Notes: generated from the letters alone by a model not told the origin. A stretch of DNA of 64,000 bases from Voacanga thouarsii (GCA_026120185.1 JANUWF010001050.1:496001-560000); one strand, 5' to 3'; counted from the first letter of the stretch, positions 37,346-50,021 are shown. Numbers and translations: made by a program.

Positions 37346-37784
37346 AAAATCTATATAATAAATATTAGTAAATTAGGGACACATTTAAAAGTGATGAGAA
37401 TTAATTAAATATTTATTTTAAAATAAATATTAATTATAATATTAAATATTTACAACGAGTAATAATTGTATTTACAACGAACAAAATTCGTTAAAAAAAA
37501 GCCTATTTACAACGACCATGCAACGGAAAAAGAACCGTTGCATTTAGTTTGGATAGATTTGAGGTTTCTTGCAACGGAAAAAAATGGTTATAAAAAAAGG
37601 CATTTTCCGTGGAAAATAGATCATTGCGACGGTGCTTATGGTTGTAAAGGCAATTGCAACCCCCTTCAATAGCAACGACCACTATTCCGTTGCAATGCCG
37701 TTGCAATTGATCATTTACGACCAATTCCATCTTTTTTCCCACGAAAGGTAATGGTTGTGGAAATTCAATTTTCTTGTAGTGTGA

Positions 37785-38125
37785 ATATGTGGTAACTTGT
37801 GAAGCAGCTAAAGAAGCAGTATGGTTGAAGAAGTTCTTGATAGAATTTGAGGTAGTTCCTTTTGCATCTCAAGCAATTAGTTTGTACTGTGACAACAGTG
37901 GTGCAGTAGCAAATGAAAAAAAACCACACAGCCATCAGCGTGGTAAATACATTGAACGTAAATATCACCTACTTAGGGAGATTATTCAATGTTGAGATGT
38001 AGAAGTATGCAAGATTTCTTCTGCTGAAAATCTTACGGATCCTTTTACTAAAAGTTTACTTGTAACTATTTTTGGAAGTCATATAGAAAGTATAGGTATT
38101 TCTGACATGTCTCATTTACTCTAGG
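37785..38125 (+). pseudogene. Ty1/copia RNase H, 3' continuation of the split element
   Basis: Directly after the CACTA right flank the plus strand reads EYVVTCEAAKEAVWLKKFL, then AISLYCDNSGAVAN and GKYIERKYHLLREI, the conserved C-terminal half of copia RNase H. It continues as SSAENLTDPFTKSL, the usual end of copia pol. In-frame stops appear, for example after IIQC. Phase is consistent with the RT part ending at 28688. The sequence then runs into a polypurine-like stretch (GGACAAGTGGAAAAA near 38123) and the 3' LTR. Confidence 0.9.
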
Positions 38126-38141
38126 ACAAGTGGAAAAATTT

Positions 38142-39464
38142 TGTTAGATATGCCCATCGAGTAAATACAATATTTGTATTTTGAAAGTAAATAAAGTATG
38201 TTTTTATATATTTATATATATGTATGAGCCTGTTTTACCCACGAATTATTTAGATATTATAAATTAAGTGTTTATTTGTTAAACACAGAAAGACTTGATT
38301 TATAATTTAATTTGAAATAAATCATCCATGATCTAAAATAAATTTGGACAATTTATTTTAGTAAGATCATCTTAATTTTATTGAAGTCTATCTTTGACTT
38401 TGGTAATAAAATTGAGGATATATTTTGATATCTTAGATGGACCATTAATGTTTATTTGTGGAATAGACAATACAAATAAAATATTAAAAGATTGTCGAAC
38501 ATAATACTTTAATCCTGAGCAAACAATTATTTATATTTACTAACTTGAAGTTCTTTGAGTTACCAAATAGTGAGATTAACTCAATAATCAATATCTCGAT
38601 ATCTTGGGAATTAAAGTGAAATAAATATGAAATAATTATTATACAATATGAAATCCGTCACCTTTAATAGGCAAGATCATTTCCTCATGAGTTCTTCTAA
38701 GGGACAATTAAATCTAAGCTTAATAATTCAATAGTGTCTATTAAATTCAATTTGTAAGTGTGACGTGGTCACATGGTACTGTCAAATTGAAGATGAGAAT
38801 TGAGAATTTGAATGAGGGGCACTATGCTCATACTACCTCGTTCAAAGTATTATATTGATCGACAGGGGTAATTTGTTGGATCGATCAATTATTGGATATA
38901 ATTATTGATTTCAGTAATTGTGATTAGACTAAAAGTACAGTTACATTCTTTTAGAGGGTTGGAACGTAATTAATAAATTATTTTTGTCGACAAAATAATT
39001 TATTGGAGTTTAGTTTAACTGTATCCGGTCAGGTCCCTTCAGTAACTCCTAATTATGGGATAATAAGAAGTTATAATTTATTAATAAAAATTATAGAAAA
39101 TCAAAAATCATATTTGAGATGAAATATGATAAGTGAAAATAGTTATATCCAACTATACTTTTCTTATTTTATTAGGATTCGTATTTTGAGGTAGAGTCAA
39201 CTATACATATTAGTTTATGACTCTATTTTTGAGATACGTGAGAAACAATGTTCTCTTAATTTTTTTATGAGTCCACTCTCAATAAAAAGATAAAGAAAAA
39301 TACGATTAACAATTTTCTGGTTCAAGGAAATTACATTGAAGAAGGTTTGGGGGTTTGGGGCACTACCAAAAGGTCAAAAACTTCAAAAATCGTATTATTA
39401 AAGATGATATCTACAAAAGGTATGATTCGTTTTCACGTTCTCATAGAATTTAATCTGGTTGACA
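38142..39464 (+). mobile_element. 3' LTR of the split Ty1/copia element
   Basis: It begins TGTTAGATATGCCC immediately after the polypurine-like tract and probably ends TGGTTGACA at 39464, about 1.3 kb. No 5' LTR is visible upstream of 27.5 kb, in keeping with truncation. The right boundary is approximate. Confidence 0.6.
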
Positions 39465-39720
39465 TATAAGCATATCGATCATATTCCTTAACAGCTAGGG
39501 GTGGGGAGAAAAGAGAGATAAAGCGAGGTGGTGTATTACGGTGCAAGGGTGGGATCGAGGGTTGAAAAAGGTGTGGAATAAGTAGGACTATCAACAGATT
39601 CAGATTGAGTATCGATGTGATATTACACAAGTTGAGCTTAGGCTTGGTTGGTTCATAAAGGGGAGGAGGTGTGGCACGTTTTACTTCCACTAGGAGAAGT
39701 TAATGTATTTATTCTTATTC

Positions 39721-40050
39721 TGTTTGGTTTGAGTAAAAATAGGAAGGGAATGAGAGGGAAGAAGAGAAAGAATAATTAATTTAGTTTATTATTTTATCCC
39801 TTATTATCTATTTTACTAAAATTTTTAATGTTAAAAATGTTATCAATATTGTCATTATTACTCTTACTTTATTTTCTCTCTCCCAATCTCTTCAAATTGG
39901 GAGGGGAGGAAATGCTGATGTGGATGGAGAGTGTACCCCCTCCTGATTTACTTCCCCTCCATATCTACATCCAATCAAATGAGGTAAATGTCCACATTTA
40001 CTTCCCTTCCTTATTTACTTCCATAAAATAGTCCAACCAAACCAAACTTT
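39721..40050. mobile_element. Possible small MITE
   Basis: The left side TGTTTGGTTTGAGTAAAAA and the reverse complement of the right side (GTTTGGTTTGGTTGGACTA) are similar, and both continue into AGGAAGGGAA. The segment is about 330 bp and non-coding. The TSD is unclear. The TTTGGTTTG-type ends are common in plant Harbinger and hAT MITEs. Confidence 0.4.
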
Positions 40051-40324
40051 AAGAGTGAAATAGAGCTGAGTTGAGCTTGAGCTTAATGTTTGATTCCGAA
40101 TTGCTTGGCCAAGTTCAGCCTGCTTAAGTCCAACTCGATATTATATTATATTAATATATTTTATTTATTTATTTATAATTAATATAAACATATAGTAATA
40201 TATCATATAAAATAAACATTTAAACAAAAAAATATCATATCAATCATAATTTACATATTTAAACAAAATAAATATATTTTATTGATGTATATTTTTTTCC
40301 CCTTTTTTGCTTTACTAGTTTTTT

Positions 40325-41452
40325 GGTTAATTAAAAATATATTATTTCTTATTTTTATTTATTTTCAAATAATTTCTTTTAATTTTATTTTTTTCCTTTC
40401 TTTTCTTCTTCCAATTTCCTCTTCTTCTTGCTTGCTCTTGGTTGCTGCTGCAATTCCACTTCCACCGAAATTGTAGAAACCTAATTCTTCCAGATGCATC
40501 TTGGAAATGAAATGGGGGGATCATCTTTTAGAGAAGTTAGTAGTGAGTTTAGACCTGGACAGAGAAGGAAAAGTAGTGCTTCCAGATGGGGGTATGGAAG
40601 CCGAAGCCAAAGCAGCAATAGTCCCTCTCGTGGGACATTGTAATTTTCAAAAAGAAACAACAAATTGAAAATAAATTTTATGATTTTACATGCGAAGAGT
40701 GTTTTCGATAGTGTGATCCTCTCCCTCGACAGTGAAGAAGCTGCATTAATAATCTTCATATCCCTCTCGTAGGAAACCTGCAAATTACCAAATTACAAAT
40801 TCACAATAAATAAAAAATTATGGTGACTGAGTAAAAAAGATAGTTAGAAAATCACTACTACGTTTGTCAATAATTAAGATATTATTTTTTAACACCTTCT
40901 GGGATAACAAATTACTCGTAACGATCGGGGGTACTCATGGTTGTAGACCTCTGTTAGCCTCATGTGGACTGGTGGCCTCTTAGATTGATGTCTTTCAGTA
41001 ACAAGAAGTTTGGGATTCATCATGTATATGACACACAACCGGTTATATCGATACAAATTAATAAATCATAAGGAATCTGAGGACAATATAATAGAGTGGG
41101 CAAGCAAAGTGAAATTGGAATCATTGCCCAAAAGCAAGGGTCGTAAGTTAATTAAAGAAAAACAAACTCCCAGATAGCGGTGCTGCTGCTTCGGCCTTAG
41201 CCTAATTGACAACGATCCTCCACTTCTAGCGATCCTTCCCCAGCTTCTAGATGTAAAACGATCCATCGGCTTCGTTTCCAAGATGCATATGGAAGAATTG
41301 GATTTCTACAATTTTGGTGGGAGTTGAATTGTGGCAACAACCAAGAGCGAGCAAGAAAAAAAAGAAATTGAAAGAAGAAAATAAAAATAAAGATAAAAGA
41401 AATTATTTTAAAATAAATAAAAATAAGAAAATAATATATTTTTTATTAAAAT
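40325..41452. repeat. Inverted repeat with gene-like arms
   Basis: The left arm (about 40325-40512) is matched in reverse complement by 41268-41452. Shared blocks include TTGCTCTTGGTTG, ATTGTAGAAA and ATTCTTCC-AGATGCATCTTGGAAA. Both arms contain an ATGCATCTTGGAAA start. On the plus strand from 40495 a 51-codon frame reads MHLGNEMGGSSFREVSSEF and ends at a TAA near 40642. On the minus strand the equivalent frame from about 41286 is broken by stops. The parent gene is unidentified. A spacer of about 750 bp separates the arms. It looks like an inverted duplication of a gene 5' end. Confidence 0.55.
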
Positions 41453-41462
41453 ATGAAATTAT

Positions 41463-41935
<473 letters not shown>

Positions 41936-42094
41936 TTAAGTTTAATTGAAGAGTATGTTTATAATTCCTTTTTTTTTTTGTTCTAGGTAACTTTTTGAGT
42001 GAATAATAATGTTTTAAAAAAATTTCGGGTTGAGAGCTCACAATTTAATATGACCTAAGTTTGAGTTTAATATATGTGAGCTGTTGCGGGTTGA

Positions 42095-42165
42095 GGCCCC
42101 AGCTATTCATTTTTAATTCGGGTTGAGCTCAAGCTCAGGTCACGTAACCTGTTTGACAGCCCTAA
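42095..42165. mobile_element. hAT-like terminus
   Basis: The sequence ends CTGTTTGACAGCCCTA at 42165, whose reverse complement TAGGGCTGTCAAACAG is a common plant hAT end. It is preceded by GAGCTCAAGCTCAGG. A related GAGCTTGAGC motif occurs near 40076, suggesting the other end of one element, but no clear partner terminus or 8-bp TSD was found. Confidence 0.4.
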
Positions 42166-42169
42166 GAAT

Positions 42170-43190
42170 AAGAGAAGTTCATTTAGAATAAAAATTTTAA
42201 TAAAGTTTTGAAAAAAATGATATAGTACTATTTTTGGCTGACATAGTTAACATAGGAAGGAATTTAACAACTTGTTCTTCTACAACTGTTTTTTGTGCAG
42301 GTTCGAATCCACCATATATTTGTAATAATTTATATAAAATTAAAAATATTTATAATTTCATACGAATAACCTTATTTACATGTCCATTTGTCCTAAGTTA
42401 CATTAAGATTTCATCTATATCTGCACGATGTTCCTCAGAAACATAACCTATAGGTTGATCAACATAATTGTTACCTCAAAATGCTAAAGACTTTGTGACA
42501 CTATAGATCATTTCAACTCCAACTAATTGTTGACTTTTCTGATGCAAACAAAATTATTCTAAATTGTTGTTTTTCTTTTTTGTGCATTTACAAAATGATT
42601 ATTCCAAATGTATATATAAGATGCACATCTATTTAGAATATAAAAATTAGGTTCTATGTTTTTATATTCTTATTAGTAAAACTATTACTTGTAGTAATAA
42701 TAACATTAATTCTAAATAAAGTAATGAAAACAAAGGATGCCATGCACGCGAAGAAAATAAACCCAGAAAAACAAAAACATGGCACAACGGAAGGTGAAAA
42801 TCAATACCTTTATGTGTCCTTTGTCTGTTTGGCTGAGAAGAAAAGGCACCAACCATGGGAACGGCTACCTGTCTCGACAACGATTCCGGAGAGAAACCAG
42901 TAATCCGTGGGCTTCTTCTTGGCATGTATGCAAAACTTTTTGCTTCTCAAAATATTCCTCTGCCTAATCTATGTTGGTAAAACAACCTAGGCGAAGAAAG
43001 ACACTTCTTGATTCCTTGCTATAGATTAGCAAAATCAAGAAGAACATAGAAGGAAAAGAGATGAACGAGGGAGAGAGAACAAAGACAACAACTATGATTC
43101 TTTTCTTTCACTGTGTCGTGAGTGTTTTGGTTTTTTTTTTCAGAACTAAACTACCCCATGATTCCTATTCACATCACCAGATAACCCAAT
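42170..43190. other. Unassigned non-coding segment
   Basis: No gene recognised. The last 400 bases contain purine-rich leader-like sequence (GAGAGAGAACAAAGACAAC) resembling the LTR/leader regions of nearby copia elements, and the segment abuts the broken end of copia element A at about 43190. It may be an LTR fragment of another element. Confidence 0.4.
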
Positions 43191-44470
43191 TAGTTTTTCT
43201 CTTCCTATTTAAAGGTTCAGATTTAGCGTTATTCAATTGATTATTAATAGGATAAATGAAGAATAGATTTCCATACATGTTCCCAGTACATATAATTTCT
43301 CCATTTCTACTAATAGTAATACCATAATGGAAAGAAATAGAATATCCTTGATTTATAAGTTTTACAACTGAAACCAAATTTTGTCTAAAACCAGGAACAA
43401 ATAAAGTATCCTTCAAAACAATTATTCTATTACAATAAAAAATAAATTTCAGTTCTCCCATAGCAAAGGCCCAAACTTGTGCTCTATTTCCCACGCGTAA
43501 TCCATATTTGCCTTTATGGAGTCTTCTAATCTTCATAAACCCCTACAAGGAGCTATAGATATGATCAGTGGCTTCTGAATCAACAATCCAAGTAGAAGTT
43601 AATCCAACCATTGATATGAACTCTAAATAGAGAACATTACCTGTGCGATTTTTCTTCACTTGAAGATCTGCACACTCCTTTTTCCAGTATCACTTTCTTC
43701 TCACACTTGAAGCATTTGCCCTTAGGTTCGTATTTGGGCTGGGACTTGGGCTGGTACACTGCATTACTCTTCTTCTTCTTGAACTTTCTAGGCTTGGGCC
43801 CAATTCTCGAAGAAGAGGCCATCATAGCTTTAGCCTGTAGCTTCATGACCTTCTCTGCCACCTGGAGCTTCATGACCTTCTCTGCCACCTGGAGCTTCTT
43901 TATCAACTCCGTTAAACCCATGTTTAACTTATTCATATTGTAATTCAACTTGAATTGAGTGAAGGAACTCAGCAAAAATTCGAGAATTATGTCCATTTGG
44001 CTCTCGGGGTCAATAACAACCCCCAAGACTTTTGCTTCTTCAAAAGCAGCAATCATCTTGAGCATACGCTATCTAACTGATGTTCTATCAGCCATATTGG
44101 TGTTTATGATCATTTGAAGAGCCTTCTGCCTTGTGGGCCGGCTCTTATCTACGAATATTGTGGCTAGCGAAGTGCTTATGTCATACGTAGTGGCCATGTG
44201 CTCGTGTTTAGATTGAAGCACATTTGATATGGAGGCTAACATATAGTATCGGACCATTTTGTCAGCCTTCTTCCAAGCCTTTTCAGCCTCACGTTCCTCA
44301 GTGGTGGAACCTTCTCTGATTACTGGGCAGGTCTCGTATAGGACATACTTATACTCTTTGGCTGTGAGTATTATATCCAGCTTCCTTTTCTAGTCTACAT
44401 AGTTTGGACCTGTTAGCTTATTCTCGTAGAGAATAATGGCTAAAGGACTAAAAGAACCTCTACCAACCAT
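43174..44470 (-). pseudogene. Ty1/copia element A: gag and GAG-pre-integrase region, truncated
   Basis: On the minus strand, gag starts at 44470 (MVGRGSFSPLAIIL) and runs through AWKKADKMVRYYMLASIS, SQMDIILEFLLSSFTQFKLN and the basic GPKPRKFKKKKSN to a zinc knuckle that begins CFKCEKK but is then scrambled. At 43536-43174 the segment before integrase reads YCNRIIVLKDTLFVPGFRQN and LVSVVKLINQGYSIS. Stops lie near 44390 (YVD*KRKL) and 44065. The copy ends abruptly at about 43190, so integrase, RT and RNase H are absent. It is the same family as element B, whose gag at 62.9-63.65 kb is nearly parallel. A 27-bp tandem duplication gives a repeated LQVAEKVMK (about 43834-43890). Confidence 0.85.
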
Positions 44471-45420
44471 TTTTGAAATTTTAAAAAACAAAAGAAATTC
44501 TCAGTATTTGTAAAACAAAAATAATTTTGTACACTTTATCCTCATAATAAACTTGATAATAGCTAACCACTTTACTATTATCTTTAACATGATTATTTAG
44601 CTCTTAGAAAAATTGACATAACTTCTTTGGAAAATTAACAATTTTCTAAACTAAGTGTGTTAACCATCACAAATTAATTTCCCTTCGAGGTAATGATCTA
44701 GAAGATAACTCCATCAAGGAGATGACGGTTTTTTCTCATTTCTTATAGATATACCTCGCACTATAACCCCTAACGTGGGTTGACCAATCATAGTATGTGT
44801 CCCGAGTTATTAATTACATCCTTCTATTTGTTCTAGATCCTTATGGTATCTCCATCCTATATGGGTTCACTCCCAATGTGACACGAGAAGACCCACGATC
44901 TCTAATGAGGATTGTGATGGAAGTCGTGGGGCCATTGGAATCCCTCTCCCACTTAATTTTTTAAATAGGGGCTTACTTGGAAAAATATCATTTAAAAAAT
45001 TTCAATTAAGTTCTTTTTTAACTTAAAATAAAATGTCTAAATCTATAAAAAATTTCTTTGTCAAGGTTTATACCCTTTGAGAAAATTTTTCTCATGGATT
45101 AATTTTATTTAAGTAAAAAACTTAATAATTTTAAAAAATTTTCCATTTAAAAATTCCTAGAGATTTTGATCTCAATGTTTTATTTGACAAAAATAAAATT
45201 TCTTTTGCTAAAATGAATTAAAATTGCTTTCCATTTTAACTTACAAAAATTTCTAAATCCAAAATATTTTCTATGTCAAGGATAAAACCTTTAAGAAAAT
45301 AACCAATGATTAATTTTTGTTTAAGTTAAAATAACTATTTAATTAAACAAAAATATTTTTCCTTGTCAAATTAAATTTTCCAAATACTTTGGTTTTTTGA
45401 GAAAATGTGCATACAGGACT
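44471..45420 (-). mobile_element. Element A untranslated leader
   Basis: Minus-strand DNA between the LTR and gag of element A. It is closely similar to 63655-64000, the leader of element B, confirming family identity. No classical initiator-Met primer-binding site was recognised, and the boundary with the LTR near 45.4 kb is uncertain. Confidence 0.55.
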
Positions 45421-46159
45421 TAAAATAATTAACATGCTAAAAAACTGTAAACGTTTTCATACTTTTTTATTTTTAATCCTAAGTGCCCAAATAAAATATT
45501 TAGACACATTAATTAAATGAATAATTAATTAACCAATTAAACTAAATAATAAATTTAATTTCTCTCATTCTTTTATTTTATTTCAGTTTAAAAAATAAAT
45601 TAGACTTGCTGAATAAAATTAAATCCTTTTCATTGTGACTATTTCCTCAACCTAAAATAATTAGGACTTACGGGCTATTCAAGGACAAAAAAGACATCGC
45701 TTTAGCTACTAAAATGATCAAAATACCTTTACTATATAAATATTGACCCTAAGGACAATGCTGCGTTAGCTAGATTTTCGACTCACATGTGAAATGACTA
45801 AAATACCACTCTACACATCGTCGTTCATTTAGAGAGGAAAGAGTGTACTAACACTTCTCTAAAAGACATCTACTATCCTTAGACTTTTAGTTTAATGATC
45901 CACAACTTCTTGTAATATTTTCACTTTCCAAGAGAACTATCATAAAGCCAATATCTAAGTCATATTGCCCAAGGCCCTGGATAATTAGATCATTCGGACA
46001 ACCATAAGGGGCGATATAGTGTAGACACTATCTTGTACAAGTATGTTTTGACTAACTAGTCACATATATCCAACATATAAGTATATTGGTCCTTTTTAAG
46101 AACCTCAACTATAGTATATCAAATCATACACTTCCAGCTTCGTCAGACCACCAACTTAT
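45420..46159 (-). mobile_element. LTR of the A/B family, distal part
   Basis: On the minus strand this segment continues the LTR that starts at 50021. Its beginning (ATAAGTTGGTGGTCTGACG at 46159) follows on from the LTR segment that stops at 49571, after removal of the inserted solo LTR. It is homologous in inverted orientation to about 46600-47284 (shared TTATCCAGGGCC, CTATATCGCCCCTT and TATTTTAGTCATT). The left boundary is approximate. Confidence 0.6.
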
Positions 46160-49100
46160 TGTTGGAATATATGCCCTCTAGACTAGTTTATCTAATGTAA
46201 TTATCGAATTTATTAATAAAAGAATTTATTCTCAAAATTTGTTTATGAATTTATATTTTATTTGTGCATGATTTTCATTTGGAAAGGACCCATTGTGTTT
46301 AAGTAAGTGATCCATGTGAATGATGGCATTTCACAGTAAGATATGGATCATGGGTTACTTAACACATAAATGTTTGTTCTTAACCGTTTGATGAGAATAT
46401 GAATCTCGTCATGTATAAGTTATTGTGTTATGAATTCTAAGTGAGGAATGGCTTACTTTTAGCCAGTGAGTAGTCCACTCACTTCATAGCATGAGCGTAT
46501 TTCGAATACGTAGAATATGACCTGTAATAATGGTTTTTAAAATTACTATTTAAAAAAAAAACTCAAACTATTACTGCTACAGCGTGGACTAACACTTTAC
46601 TGCTTGAATATGAGTTGGTAGTCTGACGAAACTAGAACCATATACTTTGATATACTGTAGTTGAGGTTCTTTTGTAGAACCAATATACTTGTATGTTGAG
46701 TATATGTGACTAGTTAGTTAAGACAGAGCATGTACAAGATAGTTTCTACGCTATATCGCCCCTTGTGACTGTTCAAATGATCTAATTATCCAGGGCCCTG
46801 GCGTACATAACTTGGATGTTTACTTTAAGGTAGCTCCCTTAAAAAGTGGAAACATTCCAAGAGTCGTAGATCATTGGACTAGAGGTCTAAGGATGGTAGA
46901 TGTCTATTAGAGAGGTGTTAGTACACTCTTCTTCTCTAAATACACGATGATGCGTAGAGGGGTATTTTAGTCATTACACCTATAGGTCGAAGACTTTGCT
47001 AACGCAGCATTGTCATTGTGGTCAATATTTCTTTATGGTGATATTAGAAAGTATTTAAAATGTTAAATATTGCTATTTATATAGTAGGGATATTTTGGTT
47101 ATTTTAGTAGTCAATACGATGTGTCTTTTAGTCCTCAAAATGGCCCTTAAGTCATGAAAGATTTAGGTTAAGGAATTGGTCTTGATAATTATGATTTTAT
47201 TTTATTTTATTAGTCTAATTTATTATTAGACTAGAATAAAATAAAAAATAAAAGAGAGAGTATTTATTTTATCTAGTTTAATTGTGTTAGAGATATGCCC
47301 TAGAGTCAATTTGTACTTATACTATTGTCATTGTGTTTTATATAATAATATGAGGCTTTTCTTTCCATGAATAGTGCATTTTGTTTTGTGGTCATCAAGT
47401 GCGTGACTTGATAGTAAAACCCAACAATGAATACAATGACTATTCTAAAACTGTCCCTGATTGATTATTATTATTATTGGAATAATAATAAATTAAGATT
47501 AGTATGTTTGTGACTTGATGACTATGCTTTACTTGTCATGGATATTTGTGATATCGAGTCAAAACATAAATAAATGTTTGAGAACATTATATTGGACATG
47601 ACCCACTGTGAGAGTACTTCATGGAACATGTCATAAGTACTTTCTAGCTATAATAATATTAAAAGTCCTTCGACCTAAATTCATCATAGTTTCATACTTG
47701 ATAAATTCTATATTTTGACGTTGTCTAAAATTGTCTTTAACCAGATAATAAATTAGACTACTGTTGGATATAGAATAAATCAATGAGAAGAATATGATTG
47801 ATAATGAAGGAATTTGTCCCTCTCAATTATGGGAGAGATATCCATGGGCCCCTTGATAAGTTAGACTGTTAAAATGCATGGCCGTGCTCAAATATATTAA
47901 TCTAAGATATTGATATCATTTGTTTAAACAGTCTACTATGAAATCAAGAAATAATTGATTAAACTTAACAAGGATGACATGCTCTGTGCCTTATGTTTAA
48001 TCCGGATATAGTGTGACAAAATGACTAAATATAAAATTATGGTTTGGTTCAAAGAGATCGTCGATCTTCATTTAACCTGGATAATTATAATAGTTTGCTA
48101 GAAATCACTTATAACTTGTGAGCCATTTAAATATGATTTGGGCACACTGCCAATGTTAAATAAACATATAGGGTCACACAATAAGCGAATTTGTTAGATT
48201 ATTTTTCTGGTAACTAGATTCAATGAATCTGGAAACATGTCTAAGTTAATCGAACTTAGAAAATCAACCAGATACAATCAATCTGAAAATATGTCTACGT
48301 TCAATATATCTGGATGATGTCCAAATTATAAGAATTTGAGTCGGTAAATTAATTAGTTAAATTACCGAGATAATGGCAGAATCTTATCATATCAGTTTTA
48401 ATTTAATTTGAATTTAAATTAAAATACGATAAGATATTATTAGGGTTGGATTCTAAGAGGTTCGGAGTGGGTTTTTAAGAAAACCCTAGCCGTCTTCTTA
48501 GGTGTTCCAATTCGATTGAGAATATTCATGCCTCTATTCATCAGAGAAAAAAAAACCTCTCAAACCCTAGGCGCTAGCACTCCTTGGGTAACGAGTTAGT
48601 TCACGGTATGTATCCGATAGAGGACGTTCGTGCATTGCAGCATCTGGTGATCGTTCGGGTTACACGTACAACAGCACAATCAGAATCGAAGGATCTCGAT
48701 TACACCAAACAGAGGCAATTCTGCAAACTTTAGATCTTCTTAATCGTTTACTTGGGTCATCGGAAGGGATTCGTTGATGTTTTCTGCGTTTAAGAGTCCA
48801 CGAATCCTAACAAATTGATTAATTAATTATTCAAGGCCCAAGGCCCATATTAAATAATTAAAAAATTAATTTGGATATAAACTAGATAAAATGTATAAAA
48901 TTTTATATTAATCTATTTGAGCTTGTTAATAATTTATTGGGCTGTTTAGTATAGCCTAAAAAATAAATAATTAAAATTTATTATTTATGGGTATTCAAGC
49001 CCAATAGTAAATAATTTTATTTGGCCCAATGAATGAGATCAATGGTAAAATAAAATTAAAAAAATTAAAATTTAATTAGTCAATTATTAAATTAATTAAA

Positions 49101-49570
49101 TAAAAAAACGGGATGGATTTCGTATTGTTTTGCGTGAAAGGTAACAGAAAGTATGGAGCTTTCTATTTTCACGTAGTGGCCACTCTCTCGAGGTGTGTAA
49201 ATGAAAAATGATTGAAGCTATAATTGCTTCAGCTTTTGATTGAAGAACACACTGGAAAAACCAAATCGTTGAAATTGCAAACCCAATTCATAGAAACAAG
49301 TTTTCTGTAAAACATTCACAGAAGAGAAACGTATTGCAAACCCACTTCTTTAAGCTTTCACCGATTGTGCTATGGGCACCATTTCGGAAGATCAAAAGTT
49401 TCGCGTGGATGAGACGCAGTAGACGTTTGCAAGGACGTGAGCCACTAGCCTCAAATATCCTTACATAGACATCTACATTAGTGCGAAGAGGGTCATTCAA
49501 TCACAGAGGTAAAATTTTCGTTTTCCTAACATGCTTTCGTTTTGATGATTTTTGCCATTTTAAGCCTTCA
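46160..49570 (+). mobile_element. Solo LTR (A/B family), inserted in inverse orientation, with a nested LTR
   Basis: It starts TGTTGGAATATATGCCCTC at 46160 and ends GCCTTCA at 49570. A perfect 5-bp TSD, CTTAT, flanks it (46155-46159 and 49571-49575). Without the nested LTR it is about 1.88 kb. Its first 430 bp are an inverted copy of the element B LTR start at 50021, so one family member inserted into the LTR of a relative. No internal coding region remains, so it is a solo LTR. Confidence 0.85.
47285..48812 (+). mobile_element. Solo LTR, Ty1/copia, nested in the solo LTR
   Basis: It starts TGTTAGAGATATGCCCTAG and ends CGAATCCTAACA, 1528 bp. The 5-bp TSD AATTG is perfect (47280-47284 and 48813-48817). 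The sequences outside the TSD join smoothly and align with the related LTR on the opposite strand (TAGTTTAATTG then GATTAATTAATTATTCA). No internal region is left. Confidence 0.9.
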
Positions 49571-50021
49571 CTTATACTAAAGTTGTAGAGTACAAGTCCA
49601 CGTTGTAGCAGTAATAGTTTGGGTTTCTTTCACATAATACTTTTAAAAACCACTACTACAGATCATGTTCTACGTATTCAAAATACGCTTATGTTATGAA
49701 ATGAGTAGACTACTGATTAGGTAAAGGAAAACCATTCTCTATTCAGAATTCATAATACAATAACCTTGCCATGATGAGATTCCCATCCTCATCATTCGGT
49801 TAAGAATAATAGTTTATGTGTTAAGTATCCTATGGTCCATACCTTACTATGAAAAACCCTCATTCACATGAACCATTTATTTAAACACAATAGGCATTTT
49901 CCAATAAATTTGTGCATAAATATAAAGAAGATTTCACAAACAAATTCTAAGAAAAATATTTTTATTAATACAAGTCAAAATTACATCAGAAACCTAGTTT
50001 AAGAGGGTATACATTCCAACA
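49571..50021 (-). mobile_element. 3' LTR of copia element B, proximal part
   Basis: On the minus strand the LTR starts TGTTGGAATGTATACCC at 50021, directly after a polypurine tract ATGGGAGATT (50031-50022). It is interrupted at 49571 by the inverse solo LTR and continues at 46159. Confidence 0.85.

Larger units (their letters stand above)
28689..37781 (+). mobile_element. CACTA (En/Spm-type) transposon carrying host gene fragments, 9093 bp
   Basis: The left end reads CACTACAAGAAAA and the right end reads TTTTCTTGTAGTG, a perfect 13-bp inverted repeat with the CACTA signature. The flanking 3-bp TSD is TGA (28686-28688 and 37782-37784), the TSD length of this superfamily. The copia RNase H reading continues in phase across the two flanks once the element and one TSD copy are ignored, which fixes both ends to the base. 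The terminal 1 kb on each side is subterminal repeat; the interior (about 29.7-36.5 kb) holds three spliced host gene fragments on the plus strand. I see no TNPA/TNPD-like protein, so the element is probably non-autonomous and would need a transposase from elsewhere. Confidence 0.93.
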
